Shown here piece by piece: positions 23,906 to 35,075 of a stretch of 50,062 bases of DNA. The stretch's first letter is position 1. Every line of letters starts with the position of its first letter. This DNA comes from Chytridium lagenaria (lineage: Eukaryota > Chytridiomycota > Chytridiomycetes > Chytridiales > Chytridiaceae). A program made the translations under genes and the position numbers. The stretch lies in the NCBI GenBank assembly GCA_025449115.1, contig JAHLKC010000200.1, positions 1-50,062 on the forward strand. Direction: 5' to 3'. A model generated the notes under the pieces. The model saw nothing but the letters and a program-made list of their open reading frames with translations, was not told the origin of the DNA and did not search any database.

Positions 23906-26900
23906 CATCAAAACTCGGAGAATGAGACCCATAGCATGATTCTTCCGGTAAATAGGATGGGAGTCAAGTCTATGACCGGCGTTGAAGCTGTCACCCCACT
24001 GAAGAGGCCAAATCGTCAAGAAAATGCCGTTAAAGGACTCTGGAAACACTACTGCGGACGCGACAGCATCTCGGAAAGGCAGCGAAGAGATTTCAGCAGA
24101 AGTTCAGAATCCGGAGAGGACCAGGTTAAGGATTCGTTGTAGCAGCCGCAGAATGTAGTGATTCTGGGGAGACTAAACGAAGGAAAATTGAAGGTCGTTC
24201 AATGACGTCCCCAAGAAGAAAAGAAAAGAGGACAGCTGAAAAGTTGGATTCTGCACTTTGGACCTTGCAATAATCGGAGCCGCCTTCCTATTTCAACTGG
24301 TATATCAAAGTAACGTCAGGGTTCGCTCTAATCATATAGATCCATCCCGCTTCTCTCCCCACGGATAACACATCTATTGCCGAGCCATTAGCTCAATATA
24401 CCCTTGAATCTACTGAAGTCCTGTTATATCAGAAGATTTAGTATGTTGGATGCGTCTTCCGAATATTAATTTTTTACCTTTAGAATAGCGATATCGATAT
24501 TGCTAACGTGCAGGATGTCCGGAGACAATAGGTCGAGAAGGAGTCGAGTTCCTCTTGAATCGAGAGAACATTGACGGGTCCCAGGAGAGTTTGGCAGAGA
24601 ACATGCTCTTGCAAAATTCAGTAGATGATGTGATGATCCTAATTTGACAGCGTTGAAACGCACATCGAAAAGGAACACTGCAGATCAAGAAGAACGAAGT
24701 GTTAATGACGATCCGCCCCATATCAATCCGCCCGAAGAAATTCCAGATCCGGATTCAGAATCTTCACTTTCACTGCATTCAGCGTCGCCGGCACCTCTGC
24801 GGAAGACAGTCACCTTTGCCCCTCCCGTAAGTCTCCTCTCCTTGCCATTTTCGCCTTGTATTAATTTTTTTAGTTAAGCCCCGAGATTTTTGATAAAGAC
24901 CAGCCTCCCTCTACCCCGTTACGACGCGGTGCTACGTTACTCTCCCGCGGAACGCCATCGTCGGTAATCAGATCAGTCTTACGGAAAAGGGCTAGCATTC
25001 TTGTCCCACAAGAAGCACCAGTCGACCCTCCATCGTCGCCTCAGGTTTCGGGGTCGCTTGCGACATTTTCTACTCCTCCTGTGAATCCCTTACGGCAAGT
25101 GAAAAAGGCTGCAACGATGCAAACAAAACGAGGAAAGAATCTTTCACAAGCTTTAATGAATTCCCTTAAATCAAAGTCAGTGGATCGTATACAGAACTTT
25201 TACTGCACAACTTCCGCGCAATCTCCAACTCCTGCATTAAGCAATATTCAGAAGTTCAGACAGGTAATTTACGGTATCGACATATTCTCAAATTTTGCAG
25301 ATTTCAAATGTTGCTTCGCCCTTGACGCCAAAGGCTATTTCTTCTCCCTCGCCTCCAAAAGTGGAGTTGAGTTTAGCAGAAGAAGTTGTTAATGGTGAAA
25401 GTTCATCGGAGGTAGCAAGCCCGTTAACGGATGATACCCAATCATTGACCTTCATGAAGGGTCTTTTGAAGCTCATTTGATAACTCGAACACCGTCAAAG
25501 AGTCTTGACAACAGCTTTTCTTCGTTAGTGTCTGAGGGAGCCTCAGAGCTACTTGCTGATTCTGAAGGCGACGATGTGCTTTTAAACTTAAAGAACGGCC
25601 AAGGTTTGACTGAAAAGGACGACGATGCTGAAGCCAGAAAGACTCCAGCCACAAACTCGGCAAAATTAGATTTGAAGGTAGTTTTATCTTTACATATTAT
25701 ATTAAATCATTTCCTTCCGTGTACGCTTGTAAAATATTAATGATACTTCAAAATGGAAGAATCTTCAGGTGGCTGAAACTGTGTTGCCTCTTGAAATCTC
25801 AATGAGATTGAAGGAAACATCAACTATCAGTACTCTCGACACGCTCGCCCACTCTCAGCGCGTCGATGAAGGGGGAGTGATGGAAGACCGGACGGCAATT
25901 AATTTAGTTGAATCATCTCCCTCAAGCTCCGTTACTTCAGATTCCCAAAAGGATGCTATTTCAGCACCATCTTCACCTTCTATTAACGAGAAAAGGAAGA
26001 ACAGATTTAATATGGCGATTGATAGCAATGTGCCAGTTTCTCTGAGACGCGGGTCGCTTCCTCTCCATAATGTCCGGAAAGACAATGATATGAAAACGAG
26101 GAGACAGACGCTAGCTTATGCGAAGGAATCGCTTTCTTTATCTAAGAATTTGAGCATCTCGTCGCCGATTCCCGTTCTCAAAAGTGCGGAGAAAATTTTA
26201 GGTGATATTGGGACTCCTCGGATAGCAAAGTCACCGAAGACACGAACAGTTTCTCGATCTCCTGGAAACTATAAGAGCCCCAATATTGGAAATACTTCGG
26301 CCTCCAAAGCCAACGCAGTCTTGACTTTAGAAGGTTTGATCAAGTTACTTCACTCGTCGCAAATCTTGCAAACTTTCTAATTCTTTTATCGTAAGCATCG
26401 ATTTGTGCTGTTTTTAACACCATTTCTCTTGCAGTTCAAAGCTCGGAAGAATCAATAATTCTTTCTAATGAAACGGATGAGGTTCTGGGGGCTCTCACTG
26501 GATCAAACTCACAAAGTGCTCTCTGTGGGATTCCTGAGTTGGCTCAAGAGGCAATGGGCACGGAGCCCTTAACAGAGGTTGTCGCTACGTATGATGCATT
26601 ATCTAAATATGCCGCGAATGAGCCTGATGTCGGTAAGCTTAGTCTAGGAATTGGTTTTGAGAAAGGTAGGATAATCTATCTTCCGACATTGATGTTCTAG
26701 ATGATATGCAAAGCCCTGTTCATCCGCCCAGACCTAGGGCAGTGGCAAAGGCATCCGACATGAGACACAAAAAGCCCGCGACAAAGGCGAAAATGCGGAA
26801 GGACTCTGAGCTTGTGGTAGAAACCCTGATGGAAAAAACAGAAACGGTCTCGAAAGTAGAGTGTAAGTTAAATCTAATTAATCAAGGTTTTAATGGCACG

Positions 26901-29900
26901 TGTTTTAAGCAGGTCCTCCTGAAACGTTGCTTTCGGAAAGCACAGGTGATACATCATCTTCATCAGAAGAGATCCATTTGTCCGGTGAAGACAGTGATGT
27001 CCCACTCTCTGAAGTTCGACAGCGAAGAAGTTCAAAGGAGCTTCAGAAAGACGATGCCGGGAACTCATCAGACACAGATACTATCGGCGCTATTCGTATC
27101 AGAGAGGTGAAGGCGAAAGCGCGTCGGAAAAGCGTGGCTCTGGAGAAACGGCAGGAGGAAGAAGGGGATGTACATACCCCTATTGTCATAGCTGTAGAGA
27201 ATAAGGGTCGTGAACCGGAGGGTGTATATGAAGATGTCTTTTCTGGGAGGAAGCTCAAGAGGATTTAGAGATGGGCAGGATCAAGTCAGCCCGCCAGCTA
27301 AAGCTCATTTTGAGAATGACGTTTCTAGTTCTGCTGTTAAGCCCGTTCACAACAGAGTTACTGAAGTTGCCACGGATGATTCTGAGAAAAGGGCTGGTGC
27401 TTTAATACTGGCAGAAGACATTACCGAGAAAGTTGTTTCTAAGTTACCTGATGCATTCAATGATGTAGGCAATGTGGTGGACGCGACAGCATTTACGTCT
27501 GCTTTGGAGATGGTCAGTTCGGTCTTTGAATCAGCAACTCCTACACGATTAAGAGGCAAGAGGGGATTTAAGCTCGAAGCCAACGACGACGTGGTTATGA
27601 AGGATGTAGAGGAAAATTTTGCTGAGAAAGCTCTTGACAAAAACTGTTGAGCAAACTACTTTTACGCCAGTTGAGGGAGTTGAAGAATTAGTAGTGATAC
27701 CTATTTTTCCTGATGAAGTGCCTGTCAAGGTGACTTGGTCTCCCGGCTATAGGGGGGCCAAGTCTAAAGCCGACGAAATCTTGGTTACGGGAGAACCTGA
27801 GCAGATGGACGTCAAAGACGCACCGGACATAGTCGTAGAGCAAGCTTTTGAGTCAGCGAGCGAAGAACCGGAGCCAGCCGTCCAAGAGCCAATGGAATCA
27901 GTATCGCAGTCCGTTGCAACTGACGTGGAGGTGAAGCAGCCTTTACGAGGGCGTGCGAAAAGGGGAGCTAAGTCTAAAGTCAAACACAGCGTGACTGTGG
28001 AGGAGGATGCCGTTGATTCCGCTGAAATTGAGCAGCTAGAGCCACCAGGAGATATTGCCGATGAAGTCGTTGCCGAACCTGACCTCATCGTCGCGCAACC
28101 TATCGTCATTGAGATGGCGCCAACACGGCCAATTCTTTTACGCGGCAAGAGACGACCGAAAGTTCTCTCAGATGAAGTTGTTACGGAGGACATCGCTGAA
28201 GCGGTGCCTATGGGTATGATTTCGGCTCCGACTTACTCCTTAATCAGCGATGTGGTCCCGCCAGCGGTTGACGTATCCACCGTTCCCGAGCTGAAACGAT
28301 CTACTCGGACTCGTGGAAAGAAGGTGGCGAGGCCAAAGGCGACAGATGTAGTCATGGAGGACGCTCAGCAAGATGTTTCTACGGAACAACTCGCGACGGC
28401 AATCACCGCGTCTGAGGTGACTAAGTTATCTAAGTTGGGTGATTCCATGGAGGACGAGCCGTTATCCCATGGGGAGGCCACCACCCTTGCAGAGGTGGGT
28501 GCTATGGCTATTGATATGGAGCAATCTTTGACGGAAGTGCAGGAAGAACAGGTGAAAGAGAAGCTGGAGGAAAAGCTTGCGGAAGGTTCGCAGCAGGAAC
28601 TCTGATGAGGCTGAGGAGCAGACCGAGGAGAACTTTGAAGAGCAGCCCGAGAAGTTTGAGGAGCAGGCCGAGGAGAAGCCTCAGGAGAGTCTTGAGGAGA
28701 AGCCTGAGGAGAAGCCGAAGGAGATGCCTGACGAAAAAGCCTGACGAGATGCCACTTCCAAGGAAAACCGGAAAAGGGAAAGGGAGGTGGCTAAGGGTCA
28801 TGCTGCTGCTGCGAAAGCAGCAGAAGAACAACCCATGGACGTAGACGCTCCGCCTGTCGAGTTACCTTCGAAACCATTAGGCGAAGAACGTCCTTCGGCG
28901 CCCGTCGTAGACGCTGAACCAGCTCAGCATACTCGGACGCGAACTACAAGATTCGCAAAGTCGATGGCCATGCAGGAGGGCCATACGGAACCGCCTTCCT
29001 CTTCTATTGCTGAAAAGACGGTGAAGTTGACACGAGGACGTGGGAAGAAGGCTGCACTTCAACGGGTGGAATCAACGGAAGTTACGACGAATGTAGAGGC
29101 AGTCACGCAAGATGTATTGGCGGAGTCACACATTGAAGTTGAAATCCCTGCTTCCGCTCCTCCAGTGGATGAAGCTATGGGTCAAACTTCTCACTGTTCG
29201 TCAGCTTCCGTAATTGTGGCGATTTTAGCGGAGCCTATACCCACCGCTAAAACGACGGAACAACAAGTCAACCCTACGCAATCAGCACTATCCTTTCTAC
29301 AAGAGACTCTATCGAATCCGACCCCATGTCCAACAATCCTGAATCTACACATAGCCTTGCCCTATCGCAATTATCATCAGAGCCTAACTCGCCTCGCCCT
29401 GCTCGCACAAAAAAGGTGCCGGCCCGGTTAAGAGAGTCGATGGAGTTGGTAGGGTTAGATATGTGGCTAAAGGATGTCGCGCCTGAACGTGCGAAGTCGA
29501 AGGCGAGACGGACGTCTGTATCACCTGTGCTGATGGAGTCGTCTTTGGTGGTAGAGAACATGGATATTGTGGTGGATGCAGCGCCCGAGCCTGAGTCTGA
29601 GAAGGTGGATGCTGCGCCTGAACCTGAGCCTCAGAAGGTGGAGGCTGCGAAAGGGAAGGGAAGAGGGAAGAAAGGTGCATTGGCAGTACTGCATGTTGAG
29701 CAGGAGGGAGATCTTCAGGATTGTGAGACTGTTGAGCCCAAGAGGAGGGGAAGAAGGCTGCTTTGGTCACGTCGACGGATGTGGAAGAAGTTGTTGTAGA
29801 AAAGCCCCCTGCGCTTTTGGAAATGGAGGAGATTGTGAAGCCTGGTCGTAGACGCAAGAAGGTTGTTGCGGGGACGCACGTGGAGGAAATTAGTCACGTT

Positions 29901-30769
29901 GAACCTACTGCAGCTGTAGCGGTCAAGGAAATTTCTAAAACCGGTCGTGGACGTGGAAGGAAGGCTGCCACTGCTATACCAATGGATGTGGATGAAGTAA
30001 TGGTCGAACCTCCTGCGCCTGTTGAGATGAAAGAAGAACCTGTCGTAAAACTCGGCCGGGGACGCAAGAAGGCTGCTGTGGTGGAGGCCGTCAACGTGAA
30101 TGCTGTTGTTGACGCCTCATCTGATCCCGTTGCTGTACCTCGTGGACGGGGAAAGAAGGCGGTATCAATAGACGAAACCAAGGAAGTCATGGTCCCTGCC
30201 GTTCACCAACCGACGCGGTATTTACGTGTTCGAATGAAAAGAATAGTTGCGGGGGCTCTGACGATGCAGAAGCGGTGGAAGAACCCGACCATGTACCTGT
30301 TCAAGTGGTTCATGAGTCCGCGCCCGTGAAAACTGGACGGGGACGTGGGAAGAAAGCCACTTCTGTGGTTGAGCCTGTTAAGGAAAGTGGGGCTGGTGTT
30401 GAGCTGGAGCCAGTGGCTGGGAGGGGGCGGTCACGCGTCAAAAAAACGGCTTCGCAGCTTTCTGAGATTTTGGAGCCCGTGGAAGATCAGGTAGATGAGG
30501 AAGTTATTGATGAGCCTGTGAAGGCGCGGACGGGACGGGCGAGGAAGAAGGCGGTGGAGCCAGTGGTGGCAGCGAAGGCTCCTGGGGGACGGAGAAAGAA
30601 GGCGGAGGACGGATTGGCTTTGGATGACCCTTTAAAGAGCGATAGAACGATGGCAAAGACAACTGCTTTGGGTCATGCATCTTCGATTCTTTCTGAGGAC
30701 ACTGGGGAGAATGAGGCAATAGGTCGACGGACCGGGCAAGAAAATGAGGAGGGGGAAGGGGGGTTCTGA
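23444..30769 (+). CDS. Ki-67-like protein: FHA domain, KiR-type PP1-docking motif, long basic/acidic repeat array
   Basis: Three small introns (23491-23538, 23578-23622, 23705-23741) join an N-terminal FHA domain: MYGRIVVIRRTGQDG, NDFPLNRTECTFGR, ALDCTIRVRLPEVSRNHC, then LTDLSNNGTLLNGSEI and NGDTFSIMTRTFRFEY. It resembles the FHA domain at the very start of animal Ki-67 more than any other FHA I know. Across an intron (24827-24873) lies KTVTFAPP followed by LSPEIFDKDQPPSTPLRRG, which has the layout of the PP1-binding motif shared by Ki-67 and RepoMan. A Ser/Pro-rich middle (about 25000-27200) is followed by many repeats pairing a basic GRGKK-like core with an acidic Val/Glu tail (27540-30640). 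In animals Ki-67 coats mitotic chromosomes and brings PP1 to chromatin; the same role here is inference. Several frameshifts (for example near 25478, 27270, 27640, 28605, 29430, 29760, 30240) and further introns occur. The region 24150-24640 is hard to model, so two adjacent genes are not fully excluded. No leucine/arginine-rich C-terminal domain was recognised. Confidence 0.72.
23578..23622 (+). other. 45-bp GC-AG intron inside the FHA domain
   Basis: The intron begins GCAAGT and ends TGCAG, with a branch-like TGCTGAC shortly before the end. Removing it joins TTTGGAAG to AGCGCTAGAT, which restores the FHA sequence FGRALDCTIRV. GC-AG is the commonest non-canonical splice pair in eukaryotes; here the coding fit supports it. 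Confidence 0.75.
24803..24930 (+). other. RVxF-like plus KiR extension, predicted PP1-docking motif
   Basis: KTVTF at 24803-24817 fits the RVxF rule ([RK]-x-[VI]-x-[FW]). After a 47-bp intron (24827-24873) follows LSPEIFDKDQPPSTPLRRG at 24874-24930. Animal Ki-67 and RepoMan carry the same series: RVxF, then a stretch of the form L-x-PE-x-FD, an acidic/polar link, then P-x-(N/S)TPL-(K/R)-(K/R)-G. Nearly every anchor residue is present, including the TPLRRG end. It is a very specific signature for binding PP1. Confidence 0.85.
27540..30640 (+). repeat. array of about 15-18 basic-core/acidic-tail protein repeats
   Basis: Degenerate repeats of about 25-40 residues, each with a basic core and then an acidic, Val/Glu/Pro-rich tail. 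Examples of cores: RLRGKRGFK (27548), LRGRAKRGAKSK (27942), LLRGKRRPK (28134), TRTRGKKVARPK (28304), LTRGRGKKAAL (29024), KGRGKKGAL (29660), KPGRRRKKVV (29836), KTGRGRGRKAA (29937), KLGRGRKKAA (30046), PRGRGKKAV (30136), KTGRGRGKKAT (30328), RTGRARKKAV (30526). Tails recur as MDVDEVMVEP and DVEEVVVEKP. The cores resemble AT-hooks but lack the central proline. The last nine or so are the most regular, which suggests recent expansion at the 3' end. Confidence 0.8.
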
Positions 30770-31162
30770 AAAAGGGGGGCCATTGGATGATGATCTGCTT
30801 TACTTATATGTTTTTTATTGGTTTTTCAATCTTGTTTTTTGCATCGGGGTCATGGTGTGTGTGTGTGTGTGTATGTGTGCGTGTGTATGTGCGTGTGTAT
30901 GTATGTGTCTTGTGTACGTATGTGCTATTGCGTTTTGACCGACGCCTTTTTTTTTTATGTTTGTCTTCCCTAATTGTTTTTTGGGTGTGGGGCCGTGTTT
31001 TTTGCGAACTTTCGACTAAAGTTTCTTGTTAATATCTTTTGGCAATGGTGCTCCGGTTTCTGGTTTTCGGGAAGGGCCATAAAGTTTTGTGATTTCTGTT
31101 GCGAGCCGCGGGCGGAAGAAGAGGGGACATGTGCGCATCTATAGGTGGTCAGAGGGGGTTGT
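30770..31162. other. intergenic with a GT microsatellite
   Basis: Spacer between the convergent 3' ends of the Ki-67-like gene and the 81-aa gene. It contains the (GT)n-rich tract at about 30855-30908 and a T run near 30949. No gene seen. Confidence 0.5.
30855..30908 (+). repeat. GT microsatellite, imperfect
   Basis: About 54 bases of GT dinucleotides interrupted by GTAT and GC variants, in the 3' flank of the Ki-67-like gene. Simple sequence of this kind is prone to length change. Confidence 0.9.
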
Positions 31163-31529
31163 TTATAGTTGCTTGGGACTTACAATAGGCATGGTGTATT
31201 CGCCGTAACTTTGAGAAGTAAGGGAGTTTCGGGGAAGGGCTCTATGGAAGGAGTAGCCGTCGTTTGGTGTTGGGGCTGTGAGGGTTGACCAGGCTATGTT
31301 GTGTGGTTTTTCGGCAAGGACCTCTGTTTTTTTTTTCGTGGTTGGTTGAGTGGGTGGCACATTCACGTCATTAAAAATAATTTTTAGCGGGGCCAAAAGT
31401 ATACCAGGAGAGAGTGCTTAAGCCTGATGGATGTATGGACTCACCACACTTTCTCGGATAGACAAAGGACTCGTTAAGCTTGTAGTGGATCATCTCTTTA
31501 CGGATGGTCTCCTTGTTGATGGCGTCCAT
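31163..31529 (-). CDS. small two-exon gene, 81-aa protein of unknown function
   Basis: On the minus strand exon 1 (31529-31445) begins MDAINKETIRKEMIHYKLNE and ends at a GTGAGT donor. A 121-bp intron (31324-31444) with an acceptor AACAG leads to exon 2 (31323-31163), which reads VLAEKPHNIAWSTLTAPTP then NDGYSFHRALPRNSLTSQSY and ends at TAA. The two exons together are exactly 82 codons, with no frameshift needed. The protein is soluble-looking, with a charged N-terminal helix and a Pro/Ser/Tyr-rich second half. I do not recognise the family. Short proteins of this texture include microtubule inner proteins of axonemes, but that is only a suggestion. An open frame upstream (from 31672) is Gly/Glu-rich and may be 5' UTR or an extension needing a frameshift. 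Confidence 0.6.
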
Positions 31530-31817
31530 CTTTGCTGTGAAGGCACATCTTCCCGTGGTAGCTCCCAGTATCCCTCCTCCACCCCCACCCCCACCTCCTC
31601 CCCGCCTCCATTACCAATAGCTGAAGCAGACGTGCCTCCTCCGTCATATGCGTTTGACGAGCGTTTCTTCATTCACTCTGTATCTACGTCACAGTGATGC
31701 TGATGATGAGGGTTTTCGTTTTTAAGAGATTGTCAATCCTCTGAGTTTCAGAATTGAAAGAAGGTGACACCAAGTTTGTTGAACTATTAAGGAGCAAACG
31801 GACATCCATCATATCAC
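31530..31817. promoter_or_regulatory. divergent promoter region, 81-aa gene and lipin
   Basis: About 290 bp separate the start codons of two divergent genes and must serve both. It contains a C-rich tract near 31570-31615. No specific site could be named. Confidence 0.35.
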
Positions 31818-34800
31818 ATGGCGTTGGCGTATGTCGGCAAGGTATGTGTGTGGTCTGGAATTGAGTACGTAGCGAGTAACGGTGACGGGGTGAGGGTGGA
31901 TTGGATGTTAGAGGTGGAGGATGGATGGGTTTGTGTTGATTGGTGGGAAGGATGGGTGTTGCAGATGACGTCGGATGTTGGTTTGAGGAATAAGTGAATG
32001 GCTGGATAGTTGGGTTGGTAGATGGAGCAATGGATGTACGGGATAGATGCGGTGATGAATGGCGACTGAAAGAGATCGTATACATCTATCCCATATGCAT
32101 GCATGCAGAGATTGTACAGATGCATGCGGACGGCATTCTATCATTTACATAATACTTTACACAAACATCTAAACTTATGTAAATGATTAATAGGTCGTGT
32201 CTACAGTTGCCGACTTTTACGGTGGCATTAATCCATCCACCCTTTCTGGCGCCATCGATATTGTAGTTGTGGAGCGGAAGGATGGGGAGCTCCACTGCTC
32301 ACCTTTCCACGTCCGATTCGGGAAGCTCAAATTATTACGGCCAAGTGAAAAAAAGGTAGATGGCCGGATTCCAGAAATATGCTAATATGAAAGGTGTCAA
32401 TAACGATCAATGGGGTTTTGACGAATTTGGAGATGAAAGTTGGGGAAGCTGGGGAAGCGTTTTTTGTTGTTGAGACGGATGATCCGGAAATTGCTTCAGA
32501 ATATGCTACATCCCCCATCCCTCAAGCTACTGCTGCTCCTGAAGAGGTAAACTACTATTTAAATATCTGCTTCATCCCCATTTACCATGTTTTTGTCGCG
32601 TCCAGCTTAACGCTGATGTCTTGGATCTTGGAGAGTCAATCACACTTAATCGGGAAAGTGATGGTACGGTGCTGGGAATGTCGAAGGGAGAGGAAAGTGC
32701 TGATAAGCCTGCTACGGTGTCCAATGGGGATGGGCATCGTGGGGGCCATCGCGCACGATCAGCTTCTGAAAGACCTCTTTCTGATGTCTTTGACGGATCG
32801 TTTAAGATGGATATGGAAGATGATGAAAACTATCCAATGAGTGAAGGCGATGCAGAGTAAGAACTCTTTTCTTTTTTGATAATACCTATGGTCTTTTGTT
32901 TAACCTGTCCTTTTTGTTTGTTTTTATTCTCTTCTTTTTGTCTATTCTAGCCCAGCAGCCCAGCATGGATTCCGGAGTGACATCCACGCTAATCGGTCGC
33001 TCTATAATACTTCACCCATCCCTCCAGGCTCCCCGTCGAACGAGTGGTCGTGGACATGGGGTGGACTCCCCGTAAAGGCGGACGAGAATACCGAACTCAT
33101 AGTAGAGCATGCTGAAGATCACATTGAGGCTGATGGTGAAGGTCTTTCATCAACAGCCGTCAAATCGCCGAGTCAGATTTCCACACTATCAACTGCTATC
33201 AAGGCGACTGATGCAAGATCTGCCCTTGGCGATGATCCTTTAACCGTCAACGAAAAGGTTGACAGTTTCCTTGCTTCATTACCTGAAGGATCCGCTACTA
33301 CGTCAGACGATGTTAAAAAGCCTGCCAGTTTTGGTCTAACCTTACCCCTAAAAAATGTGACAAAGGTCGAAATGAGTCTCTGTGGTAAAGCTGCCGTCCA
33401 ACCACTGCTCAATTTGGGCACTGAAGGTCTAAAGAATTCACCTGAAGAAAAACAAGTTGAGGAAATCTTCCAACGTTTCGCTATTACCTACGACGCTTTC
33501 GGCACAGACCCTACCATCGTTCATCACCCCGACCTCGTCATTCGCATCAACGGATCATCGTACTACGATTGGTCATCCGCCTCTATCCTCCTTATCTCCC
33601 TCCTCGCATTTGGAAAAGCGCCACCCCTGTCCCCTCCTAAAGCCGACCGTCCTGCAGGTCCGGGAAGCGAACCAAAAAAGTATAGCGGATTCAGCGCTGG
33701 TCTACGACAATGGTGGTCACGTGGGAACGTTGAAGGTGGAGCTGACCCGCAACTCTCAACGTCTCCATCAAAATCTGCCCCGTTAGGATCTTCACCGCCC
33801 GTTCCTGTCCCAACTGCAATGAGGGCTCCGTCACCCACCCCTTCATCCCAGACTGCACCTGCTGTTTCTGAAAAGAAGGCGGAGCCCCCGCAAACGCGGA
33901 AACGACAGAATTATGTCAAAACTTTAAGACTTACGTCGGACCAACTTAAGGAGCTTAATCTGAAGAAGGGCGTGAATACGGTGGCGTTCTCAGTGACGAG
34001 TAGGTTGCAGGGCACGGCTACCTGCATTAGTAAGATCTTTTTTTGGGAACATGATGTCAAGGTTGTTATTTCGGATGTGGATGGGACAATTACAAAGTTC
34101 GTACTCTTTTTTAGCTTCTGCTTTTAAGTTAATAATGAGTGCAACTGTACTTACATATTTTAAATTAGGTCTGATGCACTGGGACATTTGTTTTACTATG
34201 GTCGGAAGGGATTGGACACATTCAGGTGTTGCGTCGCTATTACAAATATTCGGAAGAATGGGTATCAGATCTTGTATCTCACTTCGAGAGCTATTGGGCA
34301 GTACACTTCGACGAGAGATTATCTCATGAAGATAGAGCAAGGATCTTATCAACTTCCTGATGGGCCTGTAATCATGAGTCCTGATCGACTATTTACGGCT
34401 TTACATCGGTGAGTTTTTATCACGGTTTCTTTTTTGTAAATGTGTGGCCATTCCATTCCGGATGCTGACTGTGCAAATTAGTGAGGTGATTCAACGGAAG
34501 CCGGAGATTTTCAAAATTGCCGCCCTCCGTGATGTCAAAGGACTCTTTGGCGACAAAACCCCCTTCTACGCTGGTTTCGGAAACCGCATCACCGATGCCC
34601 TCGCCTATCGTGCCGTCCACATTCCTCCCTCCCGCATCTTCACCATTGACCCAACAGGTGAAGTCAAACTTGAGCTCCTGAGCAGCTACAAAAGTTCGTA
34701 TATCAAGCTCAACGATATTGTGGATCAGATCTTCCCGCATGTCGAAAAGAACATTGGGGATGGGTATGGAGATTTTGAGTTTTGGAGAATGCCTGTGCCG

Positions 34801-35075
34801 AATGTTGTGGTGGTTGGGGAGGAGGAGGAGGAGGAAGAAGAAGATGAGGAGGATATTTTGGAGGATGTGATTGAGGGGACAGGACGGAAGGGAGATGAAA
34901 ATGTTGAGGTTATTGGAGGAGGGGTTATGGTAGATTTGGTTGAGTTGTCCCCGATAAGGATCCGTTTGAGGATGAGGAGGAGGATGATGAGGAAGGAGGT
35001 GATATGGAGGGTGGTGAGAATCCCATTGAGGATCTTGCTGAGAGGGTGAGAGAGCTTCATAATGAGCCTTTTTAA
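31818..35075 (+). CDS. PAH1: lipin-family phosphatidate phosphatase (PAH1/Ned1-like)
   Basis: Lipins dephosphorylate phosphatidic acid to diacylglycerol at ER and nuclear membranes, controlling triacylglycerol synthesis and membrane growth. Exon 1 (31818-31841, MALAYVGK) is joined across a 352-bp intron to VVSTVADFYGGINPSTLSGA then IDIVVVERKDGELHCSPFHV, the N-LIP domain. A 38-bp intron (32356-32393) precedes INGVLTNLEMKVGEAGEAFF. A Ser/Pro-rich middle follows, then the C-LIP domain: RLTSDQLKELNLKKGVNTVA, the catalytic DVDGT at 34074-34088 within a HAD fold, SDALGHLFYYGRKGLDTF, YLTSRAIGQ, and the FGDKTPFYAGFGNRITDALA block. The C-terminus is strongly acidic (about 34819-35070), as in yeast Pah1, where the acidic tail meets the Nem1-Spo7 phosphatase. 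A frameshift near 34955 splits the tail, which probably ends RVRELHNEPF at 35075. The catalytic residues are intact. Confidence 0.93.

Noticed and set aside
27347..30190. Long Ser/Thr-rich minus-strand open frames (27747-28193, 29384-29857, 29894-30190)
   Set aside because: Mirror images of the repetitive Glu/Val/Arg-rich Ki-67-like coding strand.
27540..30640. Canonical AT-hook array
   Set aside because: The cores are GRGKK or GRGRKK without the Arg-Gly-Arg-Pro centre, so I call them AT-hook-like at most.
31684..32144. Overlapping minus-strand frames of 78-133 codons
   Set aside because: They lie opposite lipin exon 1 and its first intron and consist of His/Pro/Ser/Thr low-complexity sequence from simple repeats.
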